Positions 1 to 13,564 of a stretch of DNA of 64,000 nucleotides are shown in pieces. The notes beneath the pieces are model-generated. The model was not told the DNA's origin and ran no database searches. It was given only the letters and a program-made list of their open reading frames with translations. Positions within the stretch are counted from its first letter, which is position 1, and the number at the start of each line of letters is the position of its first letter. A program made the translations under genes and the position numbers. The DNA lies in assembly GCA_907163375.1 (NCBI GenBank), contig CAJQUW010000503.1, positions 248,001-312,000 on the forward strand. The letters run 5' to 3'. Source of the DNA: Prostheceraeus crozeri (lineage: Eukaryota; Platyhelminthes; Polycladida; Euryleptidae).

Positions 1-3000
1 GTACCATTCTTCAAATCTGCCGCTGGTTATATATTATTAATTATCAAATTAAAAGGCCTGCCTAACTATTTTCTTTGTATCATTTTTGAGTACCCGGTAG
101 TGAAAAAAACGAAAATATTAGTTGACATACATGTACTTATGTTGTTGAGCTGCAGTTTCTCAACAAAGAATTTTATCTCATCGTCGGAAAGAATAATTTT
201 ACAAAACAGCTTGGATGGCCTTGCAACCTCAATAGTAACATCATTATAGCGAGATGCAATAATAGCATATAAGCATGAACATAGTAGCATCGCGCATGAA
301 CATAGTGGCATCGGGGTCGGTTAAGCCGGTACTGGGCCTAAGCCATATGATGTTATCATTCATTTCAAATTAGGAAACACAAGTAGACCTATGACATGCC
401 GTGCAAGCCTCCTCAGCTAACCACAATTGTAAAAAATAGACATTGCAGTAAGCATCGAACATTATATGCCTTCAGTTACTTGAAAAAAATATCAGACATA
501 GCAACTGCGTGATCGCCGAATCGTGATCTCGAAAGGTCAAATTTTCAATCGCGGACCCATGACGTTTGGATAGCGTGCCCAGCTCTGCCGAAATGATGAC
601 TTCAGCCGTCGTTAAACATTCTAACTGCGTGTGGTTGACATCATTTGAATAACACAACATTGAACGACGCAGTTCAGTTCTGTTCAGTTTTTGAAACAAT
701 TATCAATGATCAAACTGAAAACCTGATAGTTAAAGTGGAGAAGCACCCACAACTATACAATACAGCATTGAAAGCTACATAGACATAATTTTGAAAGAAA
801 ATTCGTGGAAAGCAGTCAGCGAATCTTGCGCTATAACCTCCGAGGAAGCACAGAAGCACTTGATCACAGACTTACATGTAGATGTATTTCATACTATGCT
901 AGAGAGATAGGAAGGACCATAATGCGATTCGATTAGTTGATGGTCTGTGAACCCCGTCTCATGGCATCAACACATCATGTAAGCATGCAATGAATAGAGG
1001 CATGATAATTAGAACCATTTTATCCGCACTTATGCGAGCACATGCACAATATCTGCAGATTATGAAGGAGGCAAACAAGGCCACAAATCCATTTAGGCTT
1101 ATTACATTGTACTAATAAGATTCATCCTTAATGCAAAATTGGGCCGATTCAATAAACGCATTTCACCATATTTCATTCTAAATTTGAAAATTTGACGAAC
1201 CGACCACCTCCTTGCATTTCTTCACAATATTGGTGTGTACTGGAGAAGCAGCAGTTGACGTCTCTTGTTCATCGCAGCCGGCATTTTCTTCGATTCAACG
1301 AATGATGCAGTTTGTAATGTACATGCTTACATACAACTGCATAAATAGATAACAGCAGGTGACAACTGCGATCTGCGAACTACAACTTCATTTTTCGAAC
1401 TGCAAGCGACTAACTGCGAACTGCATCTAATGTACACGAAGCTTTATTCACGACCTTGTTTATCAAGTTGCTTTCGATATGCCGTACGATCAAAATCATT
1501 GATAAAAATGCAAGCAAGAGACCATACATTGTGCAGTTTATGCAAGAGAGCATTCATTGCGTCACTTACTAACTATTTTCATGTATTTCTCTGTGAATAT
1601 TGTCGTCATCAGATCCGGGAGTGGTCCGGTCCGGAGCCAGCCTTCCGAGCGACCCTCAACAAGTAAAAATGATCAGTAGGTATATAATTCATTTTTACAA
1701 GCTATATCTGCGCGCGGTCCTCACTAAAGTAAAACATGTAGAACCAATACTGGTCAATGATCTAATAATATATAGCACGATACACGGTAGGCTGACGGGT
1801 CGGCTGACGAGTCGTAAGACATAGGCCTCTCTGGAGTTGGATGAAAAGGTGAGACATACACGTCATTTTATGATTAGCTACGACTTAATTTAGAATTTAG
1901 GCCTGCAAGAGTAATATATCAAAACTACAGTGTTATACGAGTGTGTACGAGTATATTGGCCTGTCAGGCCTTCCACACGAAATACATATATTATACTGTA
2001 CACTATTAGTCTACCTGCATTGAGCTGCTCATTGACTTGACGGTTGACACAAGATGTTCGAATTTCGACAACACGTACTTGCTTTGCTTATACGAGAAGC
2101 ATCGATTAATCGCTATTCAGATCTCATCATCTCAAAGTCAAGGGGAAAACAAATCACCGAGACGCATCGACATGGATTATATTACTATACGGCAAAAATA
2201 GACGCACGGACACTCAGCTGAAATTAACTTAACGGCGCACAGTTGCCAGTCTATAACTGTAAACCACATTCTTTGCTGAAACAATCTCTCGCTGACTTGA
2301 CAGAAGCTCACTGGATCGCTCGGTCCGGTCCGCGCGGTCCGGACTGTGTCGGTCCTCCAGCCCTGGCCGTCATGATGATCTAGCATATAAGTTAGCTCCA
2401 ATTCAGGGTTGATGCGGATCGTGTCAGTTCTGTAATTGATGAAACGCAAAGAAGCCAAAACCTTTAATTAAAGTAGACAAATCTGCTTTTTTCAAGTCCA
2501 ATCGCACTCAGGCCTCACACACATATTTTCCTAATATTAAGAAACATTTGATGAGTGCTTGCTTGTTTATGCGGGCTACCAACTTTGTGTCAATTAGAAG
2601 TAATTCTGATAAATTTTACAACATTCTTAGATTGAGGTCTACAATTTTATTCATAAAATAGCTTTCAAAAGATCTCGATGGTTAGCAAATCATTATCAAT
2701 TTTCTGGGGATATACCAATTCATCAAACTATCACTCACTGAACTGATTGTTTACATTGCATAGTTACAATTTTTCGCAAATTCTGCGCTTCATCACAGGG
2801 TTTAAAAACCATGCTTTTTGCTTTTATTGCTTTTTATTCCAGTACTTTCTTCGTTTCTTTTTTACTTAGCAACCTAGATGTAGCGACAGCATCAAAAACT
2901 GTTTGGAAGTTTGAAATAAAGCGCATGTAATATCGATATCATGTCATTCTGTTTGTTGATTTATATGTTCACACCACACTACTTATATCTGACTTCAATT

Positions 3001-4726
3001 TAAGTTACAACTAATTTTCTAGGAGGATATCTAAAACTGCGCATCTTTCAATTCCACTTCTAAGCAACTTAGGCACGGTTTCAACCATGTTTAAAGCCTG
3101 GTTTTTGAAGAAGTTTTTAAATAGTATTTGACAAGACTTTGCAGTTGTAAATCTTATATCGAATGTCAACATTTGGAATTTTCCAAAATGCATGTTTTTT
3201 AACCAAAACTAATGCCTTTAAGATTGTTATCCATCTTAAGCTGCAAATATCAGCCTGAAAAAAAATTTTGTAATCACCTCTGAAAACATTTTATTGAAAA
3301 ACTATTGATTAATTATTTCTAGATCAGATCTCAGAACTGTATTTAATAAAATGACAGTATGGAATATGATTCCGAAACATCTCACAATGCTTTAAAAAGG
3401 TTTCATCTAATAGGATAAAAGGGCAGATTCAGCGCATACACTTGACGCGTAAATCAAGATGGGAACGCAAATTCAGAGATTTAGTTTTCATGCCAATTAG
3501 CGATAAACGGTGAAATAAGTTCAAGCGGAAAACATGTTTTCACTATACACGTTCCAAAATTCCACCTTAGGCGATGATTATTTCCTAGTGTGCATCTGTC
3601 GTTAAACTATCAAATTTACAATCGATTGGATAAAGTTCCTGCTGAACTTTTTATCGAAGATTCCAGTCATTCCAACAATTGATTAAATTGCTCTGTGTTG
3701 CGTGTTTTACTTCTTGGGAATGTAAAGGAGTATATAATTATCCCTCAATCGGACCATGAGAGATAGTTATGCCTTCGATCTGAAGAGGCAATTAACTCAT
3801 TAAAAAACAAGTCACAGGTTAATTGAGAGACAAACTGGAAGCATAGATTTAATAATATTTTCGTCACGAGATATTCGAATATAGCCATTTATCATGTGCG
3901 ACATTTCAAGAATATAATGGTGAATCTTGAATCAATTACCATACGGAATCAATCATATTCGTACGATCGTACATCGAATTAGTGTGTGGACAAACCTTCT
4001 TACCAAAGTGTGTTAACACTTTTGGAATTAATTTTTTTTGAATTTGCCAAAAGCAAGAAATGAAGTTGTAAATAGTTTTCATAATTTTGAAAATAAATGG
4101 GAGATGTACATGTAGTTGACTCCTGCTCCAGGTAACGGTACTCCATCTGCATTCTACACCATGAAATAACATAATCGAATGACAGTGCCAGGCATTTGAA
4201 ATAATATAACACAGTTTGTTTCTACTTGTCCATGTCTGAAATTGCGATTATAATTGCAATGACATGAATGAACAATTTCTAATATTTTCCTATTCTTGTA
4301 CCTCTATTATCCCTCCATATGTACAACCTCTATATAAGCGACGCGCTAATATGGGATTTGTTTTGGTTTGGATCCCCTTTCTTCCCTTCTCTATTGTGAA
4401 AGATTCTCTCTATTGAGATTCCCTTCTCTCCTGTCGAAAAGCATTTTCATAATTGTTATGTCGTTTTCTTTCGTGACCTACATGCATGTACATGCACACA
4501 GTAGACTTGGCACCGGTCCAGAATTTCTGGGCCCGTGACTAGCCCTGAGAGGCTGGCCCGGTCCGTGTTTCAAGTTCTTTGCCGAACAGTACTATAAGCG
4601 ATGTTAATCGTAACCATCGCAATACGAGGACAGGGAGGAGGACGCTAAACGGTGGTCTGAATTAAACTGCTCCTGTCGATTCTTTGCTGTTCACAATATG
4701 ATGACATTCACGGAATGGTAGGTTCA
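1..4726. other. Intergenic DNA, no gene seen
   Basis: AT-rich sequence with only short, unconvincing open frames on either strand. No domain, splice-bounded exon series, tRNA or clear transposon terminus could be recognised. Scattered words such as GGTCCGGTCCGGA (near 1620-1640 and 2320-2340) recur but do not build a defined repeat. Confidence 0.6.
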
Positions 4727-4945
4727 CAGAGATAAATTGCCTTGATGCGTGCTTGAGTCTAGAGATGACGTTTCTCAATACTGATGATCTCGGTGAGAAC
4801 TAGTCTCGAGGGGCAAGAAGATTAATTTTTCATTGAGCATTATGGAAATTTAAGCCTAAATTCTGACGAATTAGAACATGGGTGTACAATCAGTAAATTA
4901 AGATTGTAAGGAGTCGAGCGGTGTGAATAATATTTCTATTTGATG
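4727..4945 (+). repeat. Direct repeat A, left copy
   Basis: This block reappears in the same orientation at about 22311-22555, on the other side of the giant inverted-repeat element. Shared landmarks include CTAGAGATGACGTT, CTCGAGGGGCAA and CCTAAATTCTGACGAATTA. By eye the copies are roughly 80% identical, so this duplication is older than the nearby ~205-bp repeat B. Confidence 0.65.
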
Positions 4946-5250
4946 AATTGATCACTAAGAAAAATTGAGTCGAAGACAGGTACTTTTCACTAACGATAAC
5001 GATAGCGATTACCATAACGATAAATTGAAATAAAATCGCTCTGTATGTGTAGCATTGCTGTTGTTCACATTTTTCCTATTTTCTAACTGAATTATTGTTC
5101 AACGATCAATTCGTATCGTAGAGATCGCTATCACAGCGATTTTCTTGAAAGTTAAAAGATCGTCGAATATGCATACCATTGATCAATAACGCTGAAGCAA
5201 GAACATGATGTCATCTCCATGCATACCATTGTCTTGACATTTCGTGCCGA

Positions 5251-5461
5251 AATAACGGCATATTGGAGAAACATATTTTTTTAGACGATGTTTTCGTTTT
5301 GCTACCAGATCAGTCGATTGACGTGCCGATTCATGCACAGCTGCGCTGTATTCACCACCCCATCAGTCCAAGCGCGACAATCGAGTTTTGGAAATCTGGT
5401 AGTATGACACTGATTCCGAGCGGTAGAAGGGAGCGTGTTCAGTGTTAGCAATACAAGTGTG
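5251..5461 (+). repeat. Direct repeat B, left copy
   Basis: About 205 bp starting AACGGCATATTGGAG and ending AATACAAGTGTGA. It recurs in direct orientation at 21841-22049 with only a handful of differences. The left copy is separated from the inverted-repeat element by about 32 bp of AT-rich slippage-like sequence; the right copy starts within two or three bases of its other end. It contains a short open frame of 61 codons in both copies, which I do not regard as a gene. Confidence 0.8.
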
Positions 5462-5559
5462 AGTAATAATATACAAGTAATATAATACAAGTGTAGTAAT
5501 CCCATTGCAGACGCAAGTCCGGTGCGGTGCAGTGATGAGTCATCGATGAGTCATCAGGC

Positions 5560-6665
5560 TGACTCAGCCCCCCCCCCTCTGGAAGGAAGTCGCCAAGGAT
5601 GTGATGGAACGATGGGTCCGAGAGGAGGAAACTGTTCCCTCCCCCCCTCTGGAAGGAAGGAATGAGTTTTCCAGCAAGGGGTAGGAAGGGAGAAGGGTAG
5701 GACTGTGTGAGGAATAGAGTGTGGAAAGGGTGGATGTTGGAGGTTTTGGGATCAGAAAGTCCATTTTTCGACATGAAGGAGACCTCGGATGGGAAAACGG
5801 AGTGCAGATTCGGACTCTACGTGAAATGTTGGGTTAGGAAGGATGTTTCCAGCAACATTGGAGAGAAAAAGTTCTGACCTCCCCCCCCCTCCAGCCAAAC
5901 TTCCAACTTTGGTTGCAGACGTCGTAGAAAGTCGTGCAATAGCTCATTTGAAAGCGAAGAGTGAGAAAAAAAGCAGTGGAAAGCTCAGTTTGGACTCATT
6001 TTCTTGGGTTTAGGGAGGAAAATGGCAAGAAACCGTCAGACTTGGAAAAGGCAGGTGTTGGAGGTTTTGGGATGAGAAAACTCGTTTTTCGGGCAGAAAG
6101 AGACCTCGGAAGGGAAAATGGAGTGCAAATTCGGACGTTTTGGTCAAAGTTGGGTTTAGGAACTTCTTCCCAACTCAATCGGAGAGAAAAAGTTCTGACG
6201 TCACCCCCCCCCCCCGACAGCGATCTTCTAACTTTGGTTGTAGACATCGCACAAAGTCGTGCAATAGCTCGTTTGAAAGCTGGGAGTGAGACAAATTCAG
6301 TGGAAAACTTGGCTTGTTCGTATCTGCCTTCGTTTAGAGGTGAGACGTTATTGAAAATTTGGGACCTTGGCGAAAAAACGACAGAGTTAGAATGTTTATG
6401 AAAATCGCTCTAGCGGGTGAAGCAAGCCTCGGACGGGAAAACAGAGACCAGATTTGGAATCAGCGTCACATTCTGCTTCGGCATGCTAAATTTGAAAGCT
6501 TTCGGAGAGAAAAAATTTTTCATCATTTTTCCGAAAAACGACTGTTAGAATTTTTGCGATGGCTTTGGGCTGTAGAGCCAAAACGAAGCATCGGATGGGA
6601 AAATGGAGAGGAGATTCGGATTCAGCGTCAAATTTTACATGGAAATGGCGTATTTCCAGCTCCAT
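5560..6665 (+). repeat. Subterminal ~330-bp repeat units, left arm
   Basis: Two or more diverged units, each with a homopolymer C run (5570s, 5640s, 5880s, 6206-6217), a following GAAGTTAGAA/TTCCAACTTT-like stretch, and GTCGTGCAATAGCTC (5931 and 6258). Open frames through this part arise from the repeat composition and I do not call them genes. Confidence 0.6.
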
Positions 6666-7904
6666 CGGAGCACTAGAACTGGAGATAGACGGGTTTTTAG
6701 TGTTTGAATGATGGGTATTACGTCATCAGCTGATCGCCACACACTATATAAGTGGAAACTCGGCTTGTGGAAATCAGTTCTCCTCCCGACTGGGTTGGGG
6801 TAGGTGAACTCTGGAGCTCTGATGATAGCATTGGAAATCTGAAAAACCGGGTTTCTGTAAGAAACCGACTTAGACAATTTCATTGCTTAGAGGTTCGCCA
6901 GGAGATGGCCTTCGTCTCCAGGCCATAAAAGACTCCAAAACTTTAAAGGCTTGTAACTTTGCTTCTACAAGTCCGTTTGACTTGATTCAAAAAAAGGTTC
7001 GGTTGCTATTGACCTGCCCTAAGTGATAAATTACTTATAAAATTTCATAAGTAGTGCTAAAAAGTTGAAAAATTTAAATTCACTAGTTTTGGAGGTTTTC
7101 TGGGGTGTTCGACCCTGCTGAAGTCAACTAGATGATTTTTAGTGAGCCAGTCTTCTCATGGACTAAGCAGCTTTTCACTGAAAGCGAGCAAGACACGGAG
7201 AGTTTTGCTGTAATATTCCACTGACATGGTGTTCCTTCGGGACGGCGGACGATGCATTAGTGATAAGTGTGGCAAGGGAGTGTGTCATAGTTTAGACCGA
7301 AACCGCTGGGGCAACTCATGTCTCATGTTGGGCATTTGACACAGTTCTCAACGTAGCACTTTGAACGCCAATCGGTTGAGTCTTAGCTATCTTGTCATGG
7401 GTGGCCTCTAAACATCTCCATTGCAAAACGCTGGTGAATCAAGCTCTCTACGGCTTGCTATCAAGTTGCTCAAAGTATGCCAACCTCTTACCAACTCCAC
7501 CGGTTTTCATGTCTGGCGATCAAGTCATGGACGGTGCACGATTTTCGGTGTGATACTTCCTGTGGGTGATTTCGAGACAGCGGTAAAGTCCGTAGCTGCA
7601 CGGGACGTGGGCAATGGTAATCCTTGTGAAACCTCTCTGCGTCATGTTTGCAATTTTTCGTCTCAACGTTGTACTCTGACCGCCAGGGCGACATTTAGCT
7701 ATCTGCCACAGGTTACCTCATAAAATCTCCATTGCACTTGTCTCCCGACAGTTGGCCAACCATGCGAGAATGAACCATCAGTTCTTCTTGTCTCTATCAC
7801 GGAGACGAAATGATGAAGGAATGAAGGGAGGACATTCATGCGCCACACGCAACACATCACAGACTTCTCTCTTTGCTAGTGAACAAGCTCTTGTCAGTAT
7901 CGTA

Positions 7905-8910
7905 CAAAGGTTTTATTGCAACACAGGTTGATGTATAGTTAGAAAAGTTTGATCATGGCGTTTTATGAAACACAAATGCCATAAACGTTAGCGTTAGTGT
8001 AGTCAAATAATATTACCGCGACACCCGTTTGTGAAAATAATGTTTGATCATGACGTTTATTCGTGAGTGTCATCAGAAAGTGTATCATGGTTTGTAAAAG
8101 CAAAGTTAGTGTAGTCAGAAACTTTATCATGTTGTTCAAAGGTTTTATTGCAACACAGGTTGATGTATAGTTAGAAAGTTTGATCATGATGTTTTATGAA
8201 ACATATGTCATAAAGTGTAAGCGCTAGTGTAGTCAAGTAGTTTTACTGTGACGTACGTTTGTGAAAGTAAAGTTTGATCATCGAACTTTATTCGTGAGTG
8301 TCATCAGAAAGTGTATCATGGTTTGTAAAAGCAAAGTGTAGTCAAATAATTTTACTGCGATGCACGTTTGTGAAAATAAAGTTTGATCATTGACGTTGTA
8401 TTCGTAAGTCTAGTCAGAAAGTGTATTATGGTTTGTAAAAGTTTTACTACAACACCGGTTGATGTACAGTTAGAAAGTTTGATCATGACGTTTATTCGTG
8501 AGTGTCGTCAGAAACTGTATCATGTTGTACAAAGGTTTTACTGCAGCACAGGTTGATGTATAGTTAGAAAATTTGATCATTGAAGTTGTATTCGTAAGTC
8601 TAATCAGAAAGTGTATCATGGTTTGCAAAGTTAGTGTAGTCAAGTAGTTTTACTGTGACACACGTTTGTAAAAGTAAAGTTTGATCATTGACGTTGTATT
8701 CGTAAATCTAGTCAGAAACTTTATCATGGTTTGTAAAAGTTTTTATTGCAACACAGGTTGATGTATAGTTAGAAAAGTTTGATCATGATGTTTTAGGAAA
8801 CACACATGTCATGAAATGCAAGTGTTAGTGTAGTCAAATAATTTACCGCGACGCACGTTTGTGAAAATAAAGTTTGACCATTGACGTTGTATGACTGATC
8901 GAACTCATCA
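7905..8910 (+). repeat. Degenerate minisatellite, left arm
   Basis: Repeated phrases TTTGATCATGACGTT, AGTGTCATCAGAAAGTGTATCATGG and GGTTTTATTGCAACACAGG recur in shuffled order about every 100-150 bp. The inverted copy lies at about 18085-19100. Its effect is unknown; such subterminal arrays often hold transposase-binding sites, but that is inference. Confidence 0.7.
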
Positions 8911-10720
8911 CAGCACTAGAAAGTTTTAGAAGGTTTTACTGCACAGTGTAGATTGTCTTGTAACTTACTTTCACAGTGTTAGAAAGTTTTATTGGAGACA
9001 GTTGTCAAATGTTTCCCTATTAGAAAATTCAAACTTCATGACTGTTAGACTCGCTTCATTAGGTTTACTAAAAGCAGTTTTCTACTGCAATGAGAGTTTA
9101 GAATGTTTTATGAAAACAGTGTTCGCCACAGCACTAGAAAGTTTTTATCCTTAGTTGAGATCCGGACTGCAGTGTGTAAAATGTTTTATGTGACAGTCTT
9201 TTCACAAACGGTGAAGTGTAAATTCAGAGTGAATACATCTGTTAGGTAGTCATTAACTTTGGATGTGAAGTAAAGCGAATCTGTGTACAGAATGAATTGA
9301 ATATTAGACAACGCATGCAAGTTTTTGACGACTTGAGTGGTTGAAACCAAGTCTAAGTTTAACATGTTGGATATAAAAGTGAGATGGATAGGAATAAGTG
9401 TTGAATGTTTTATAAAACCAGATGTTGTCACACACGTTGAGTGTGATTCCATGACATTGAATCGCATGGGTTGTAAAGTCCATCATCCAAGGCTAGGCTC
9501 CTCTACGGTTGGATTTAGGGTTTTATATTACATGTGTTAACCGTTCGTGTAGAATACGTGAAGCACATGTTCGCTTAAATGCAAATGTTGAAATAAGTTT
9601 GTAAGAAGTCTTTGACAGGTTGTTGTGAAACTTAGCGAACGTTGAAAAAAGTTTTATGAAATGTTTCTTCAGTCACACTCGTTAGCGTACCGGCTTTACT
9701 AAATGTGTTGTTTGCCTTTATCAAATTGAATGCGTGTGTTTTGTAAATAAAGACAGCGTGTTTGCACTCTGCATCGACAGCATACAAGTATAGACATAAC
9801 AACTTGTTGTTAGTCGAATGCATATGAGATATGAAACATTATGTGTGAGATAAAAATCAACCTGCTAGATGAAGTGAAACACAAAAGTATCACAACTAGT
9901 TTACGGGAAATAAAGAAGAACTGTGACAACGTTTACACTCATCATAGACAGATGAACATACAAATCTGACATTCAAATGAAAGTCGTAAACATGAACTGC
10001 GGTGTAAGAAACCTTATGTCAACAACTTTATGTTTGTAAAACTTTCATAGATTGCAGGCGTGTTGTGCAGGCGTGTTGAAAGCTGATATAAAGACCTGTA
10101 GAAACGCATAAGTCTTAGTTCAACGACTCGATCCTTGAACTCACACAATGAATACGTCTGTGTAGAAAACTCATTTGTAGGAAACAGCATTTTCTGAGTG
10201 AATGCAGACGATGTAAACATGACATTTAACATGGGTTGCAATAGTCAACATGCTGCCATTCAAAATGTTTATCATAAGACCTATCAGTGAAAAAACCCCT
10301 CCTGTGCCCACAAAGAATCATAAGTGCTCTCTGACGCCTGTCTGTCGCACTAGCCCCTCAGCAGATAGAGTAGAACACAAAGATGTACGCGCTCTCTCTC
10401 TCTGACGCCCGTCTGTCACATGAAACAGAGAGCTATCACATCTGTCCAAGGATGTAGGAACGTATCGTAGCACCTGGCTGATTCCCACATAGCTCATTGC
10501 TATCAAGTCGAAGAGATTATCGTGGGCGACTGAAAGGATTCTCACGTTGACAATTCGTTACTGTACACTCCGCGCGCACGCAAGTCACCATTTGCTGTTA
10601 AAGCATGGACACTGCCGATTTGTTCAATTCTTCAATGTCTTGCTAGCCAGTTACAAAAATGTGTGAGAAATATAAGGGAGACGTTCACACTCATTCATCA
10701 ATTACAAGTCGTTTGAAGCA

Positions 10721-10957
10721 ATGTCTTTCGATATCGCTTTCTTTGACATGAGTCGAACCCTTGAGCTCCGCTGTGGATGCAGGGTGAAGATGGGGAAAGT
10801 CTTTCTCCTAGCTGCTTTGCAGGCAGAGAAAGGCGCAGCAATTCGCTGCCCCGTCTATCTTATTCCACATGAGCTTGTGGAGAACCCTTTATTTAGGGAT
10901 ATGGCGCTAGAATATCTGGCGTTGCTGAGAATTCAGCGTCCGGAATACTTCGAGTAA
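10721..10957 (+). CDS. Small 78-residue protein of core region, RING-half-like
   Basis: The first gene-like frame inside the unique core of the giant element. It opens with ATG after a plausible untranslated leader and ends in TAA. Composition looks protein-like. The sequence has a CGC pair near residues 19-21, a helix-rich stretch, then RCPVYLIPHEL, which recalls the CGH...CP half of a RING or U-box finger. Most expected zinc ligands are absent, so a true zinc-binding fold is doubtful. The stop codon lies in the loop of a perfect 12-bp inverted repeat (10942-10969). No family could be named. It may be an exon of a longer spliced gene or a chance frame. Confidence 0.4.
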   Translation: MSFDIAFFDMSRTLELRCGCRVKMGKVFLLAALQAEKGAAIRCPVYLIPHELVENPLFRDMALEYLALLRIQRPEYFE

Positions 10958-10969
10958 TCGAAGTATTCC
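10942..10969. repeat. 12-bp hairpin holding a stop codon in its loop
   Basis: GGAATACTTCGA and its exact complement TCGAAGTATTCC are separated by GTAA; the TAA of the 78-codon frame lies in the loop. It could be an RNA hairpin at the 3' end of the coding region. Confidence 0.7.
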
Positions 10970-13540
10970 ATCGGTCCTTCCGTGGGCCCGGTCACCAATT
11001 CGTTGGAGGCCACCCTATTAACAAAGAAAAGTTACAGACTGTGCCACACACAAACACTAGATTCAAGGATCTCTATCTTTCTTAGAAAGTGAAGAAGCTG
11101 ATATTAAATTCATCTGATGAGAACGCAACTTCATGACAAGGTGTCCAACACACATCTTCAAAGGTCTAACTGCCATGAAATCATCATGTTTAAAGTTTTA
11201 AAGCCTCTATGATAAGTAGCAAGGATCTTTTACATGATGTGAAATATAAACGTGTGTAGAGAGAGGTTTTGACCTGAAGTCATGAATTTATTTCTTCACT
11301 ACCCCTCAAATGGAAAGAGTAAGGGTGGTGGAAGAATCATCAGAGCAACATGTTCTATAGTAATGCAGGCAATGACAGTCACGGTTGGACTTAGAGATTT
11401 AGCGTTTTATATAACATACATCAATGATAACTGTTGTTGTAGAGTGTATACATGCATTTACTAACTTAGTCATTGGTGAATGACATAGCTAAATTGCTAA
11501 AGTCCATCATCTAAGGGGTAGGGTTACCTACCGTTGGGTTTAGGGACTTAGGGCTTTGGATAACACAAATGAACGATCTCTTTTAGTGTAGAATACGTGA
11601 TGCATATGTTCGCTTTATAAAATGACTTTGAAGGCAAGACTTAATTCTCATGGTGAAAAGACAGATTTCATATCGTTGATGAGAGATAGTTGCATGCTCA
11701 TTATGTTATACACTTTACATTTGATGTGGTCAGCTGAAAGGTGATTGATACATGTTCAATAGAAGCGTTGTATGTAACTTAGTGATTGGAATCATAAGTG
11801 TGTAAAGAGTTGATGAGGAAAATATATAATAGTCAACGCAGGAAAGTTTCTTGTTATCCAAGCTAGGAATATATGAACATCATTCATCAGTCAGTGTTGT
11901 ATTTTAAAAGTCGTATGCTGACAGAGACATAAGTTTACTAAATTATACAGCAAAACTCCTAAATCCATAGGATAGGTGTCCCTGTGTTGAGATCTAAGGA
12001 TTTAGCGTTTTAAAAGTGTAAGTTACATAGATAAATCACTAAGTCCACAGCATAGTCAAGCCTATGACAAGACTTGCCGTTTTATATGATCCATGTTAGT
12101 AATATCTGTTTGTGTAGAATGTGACTCAATGCGTTTAGTCAGACAATGTATCATCAATGTCATTCACTTGGTTAGATGATGAAGAAAGTGTGAGATAGAA
12201 GTGAAAGCGAACTCATAAAGTTTAGAACACATAGTAGTAACATTGTAGGAATAAGTAAAGTGAAAGTTATGTCGTATGAAATGAGTGATACAAGATTAGC
12301 TCACATTGAACTGAATTGTTAGTGAAACAAGAAGCGGTATGGGTTTCAATAACATCATGGTCATACTGTGTCGTTTTCTTTTCACATAAAGTTGGGCTTC
12401 AAACAGAGTGGATTGGCTTAGCAATAAAGTTACAACCATTTTACTGTTTGTAAAGTTTGGAATAATATCAGAATCACTTCAGTGTTTGCAAGATAGGTAA
12501 AGTATAAAATAGTGTCACAAGCATTTCACTGTTTGTAACGTTAGAAATAAAGTTGATGTTTGTAAAGTTTGAAATCATGCTAGAATCCTTTCAGTATGTG
12601 TAAGATAGGGGACGTATAAAATAATGTTAGAATCCTTTCAGCATTTGTAACGTTAGAAATAAAGTTGATGTGTGAGAACTGTATTCCAGTCATGGTTTAA
12701 GTGACAATGTGTGTGCGTGCGTGTGTGTGAGAGATTGAGTTCAACGTCATTGAGAGATATAGCTTCATGCGCTGCGTAAACGAACACTTTATAAGACGAT
12801 GCGAGTCCAGTGAAAGCTTATACACTTGTATAAACACATAAAATTGAAATGTCATGGGAATGCAGTATTGAACTTTTCTAGCATCCTTCGAATGAAACAT
12901 TGAATCAAGCCTCTTCGAAAGTGAGCATGATATAAGAAAACATTCAAATGGTGTAAAGCCCCCAAGTATCATTGTGAGCATCTGTACGTTTGTCATTCCA
13001 TGTATTTTATCACACGCTAGGAACTAGTCAATATTTTCATCTTCGGATACATTCAGTTCACTTAAGGGTCATACAAACTTGCCACTCAGGATAAAGAGAT
13101 CGCTGTCACAAAGCGTGAGCCGAGCGTCATTCCCCTTCCGTCACAACGAAGCGAGAATGTCCATTTACGGCAATTTTGACTCCCTGCATCAGTCAGGAAA
13201 ATTAGCGGTTGAGATTCCAAATATGGTGAGATGAAATCGTTTGAAGGAGACATGACCAAATTTGGACATTGGCATATTTTGTCTTTGTGAGAGAGAAGTA
13301 TGTAAGGCGCTTCTCCCTACCCAATGTCATTCCTATTTCCTCCTTTCGACGGTGATTCGTCTGACGTTTGCTACCAAAAGTTCTAAGTTAGAGATTTAAA
13401 GTCAGATCTTACAGGCATCACTGATACACTTTCAAACACTAGGGTCTTAAGGTTAGGACCATCATTGTCTGTCCTATGCTATTTATTACAAACATGTTTC
13501 TGATAAACAGTGCTTTCTTGTGAGAACTGTAGTAAATAAC
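10970..13540. repeat. Core-region non-coding DNA with diverged tandem phrases
   Basis: No gene is supported here. A phrase of the type CTAAGTCCA...GTTGGATTTAGGGATTTAGCGTTTTATATAAC recurs in weakened form at about 9472-9560 (in the arm), 11380-11460, 11500-11620, 11960-12020 and 12030-12130. A separate tandem array with units near 120 bp, sharing GTTAGAAATAAAGTTGATG, fills 12430-12680. A GT-rich run lies near 12705-12732. Confidence 0.5.
12210..12345 (+). repeat. Direct repeat flanking the coiled-coil gene, left copy
   Basis: Shares GTAACATT, AAAGTGAAA, ACAAGATTAGC and CACATTGAA in the same order with 15178-15318, at roughly 75% identity by eye. The two copies bracket the spliced coiled-coil gene, so an older duplication or insertion event may have brought that gene in. 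Confidence 0.55.
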
Positions 13541-13564
13541 TAACTTTTATCTTGCAGTTTGAAC

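Larger units (their letters stand above)
5494..10505 (+). repeat. Left arm of giant terminal inverted repeat
   Basis: Reverse complement of 16427-21838. Short open frames in the arm, for example 7421-7723 and 9186-9467, recur almost unchanged in the other arm, which is expected from DNA identity and is not evidence of coding. The arm is about 400 bp shorter than its partner because the partner has an extra subterminal unit and a small duplication near its inner end. Confidence 0.85.

Noticed and set aside
5263-5448. 61-codon frame repeated at 21850-22035
   Set aside because: Its preservation follows from the recent DNA duplication; no domain, no start context and no independent homologue.
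6635-10241. Many frames of 60-100 codons mirrored in the two inverted arms
   Set aside because: Identity of the arms preserves any frame; none shows a domain, and several overlap on both strands.
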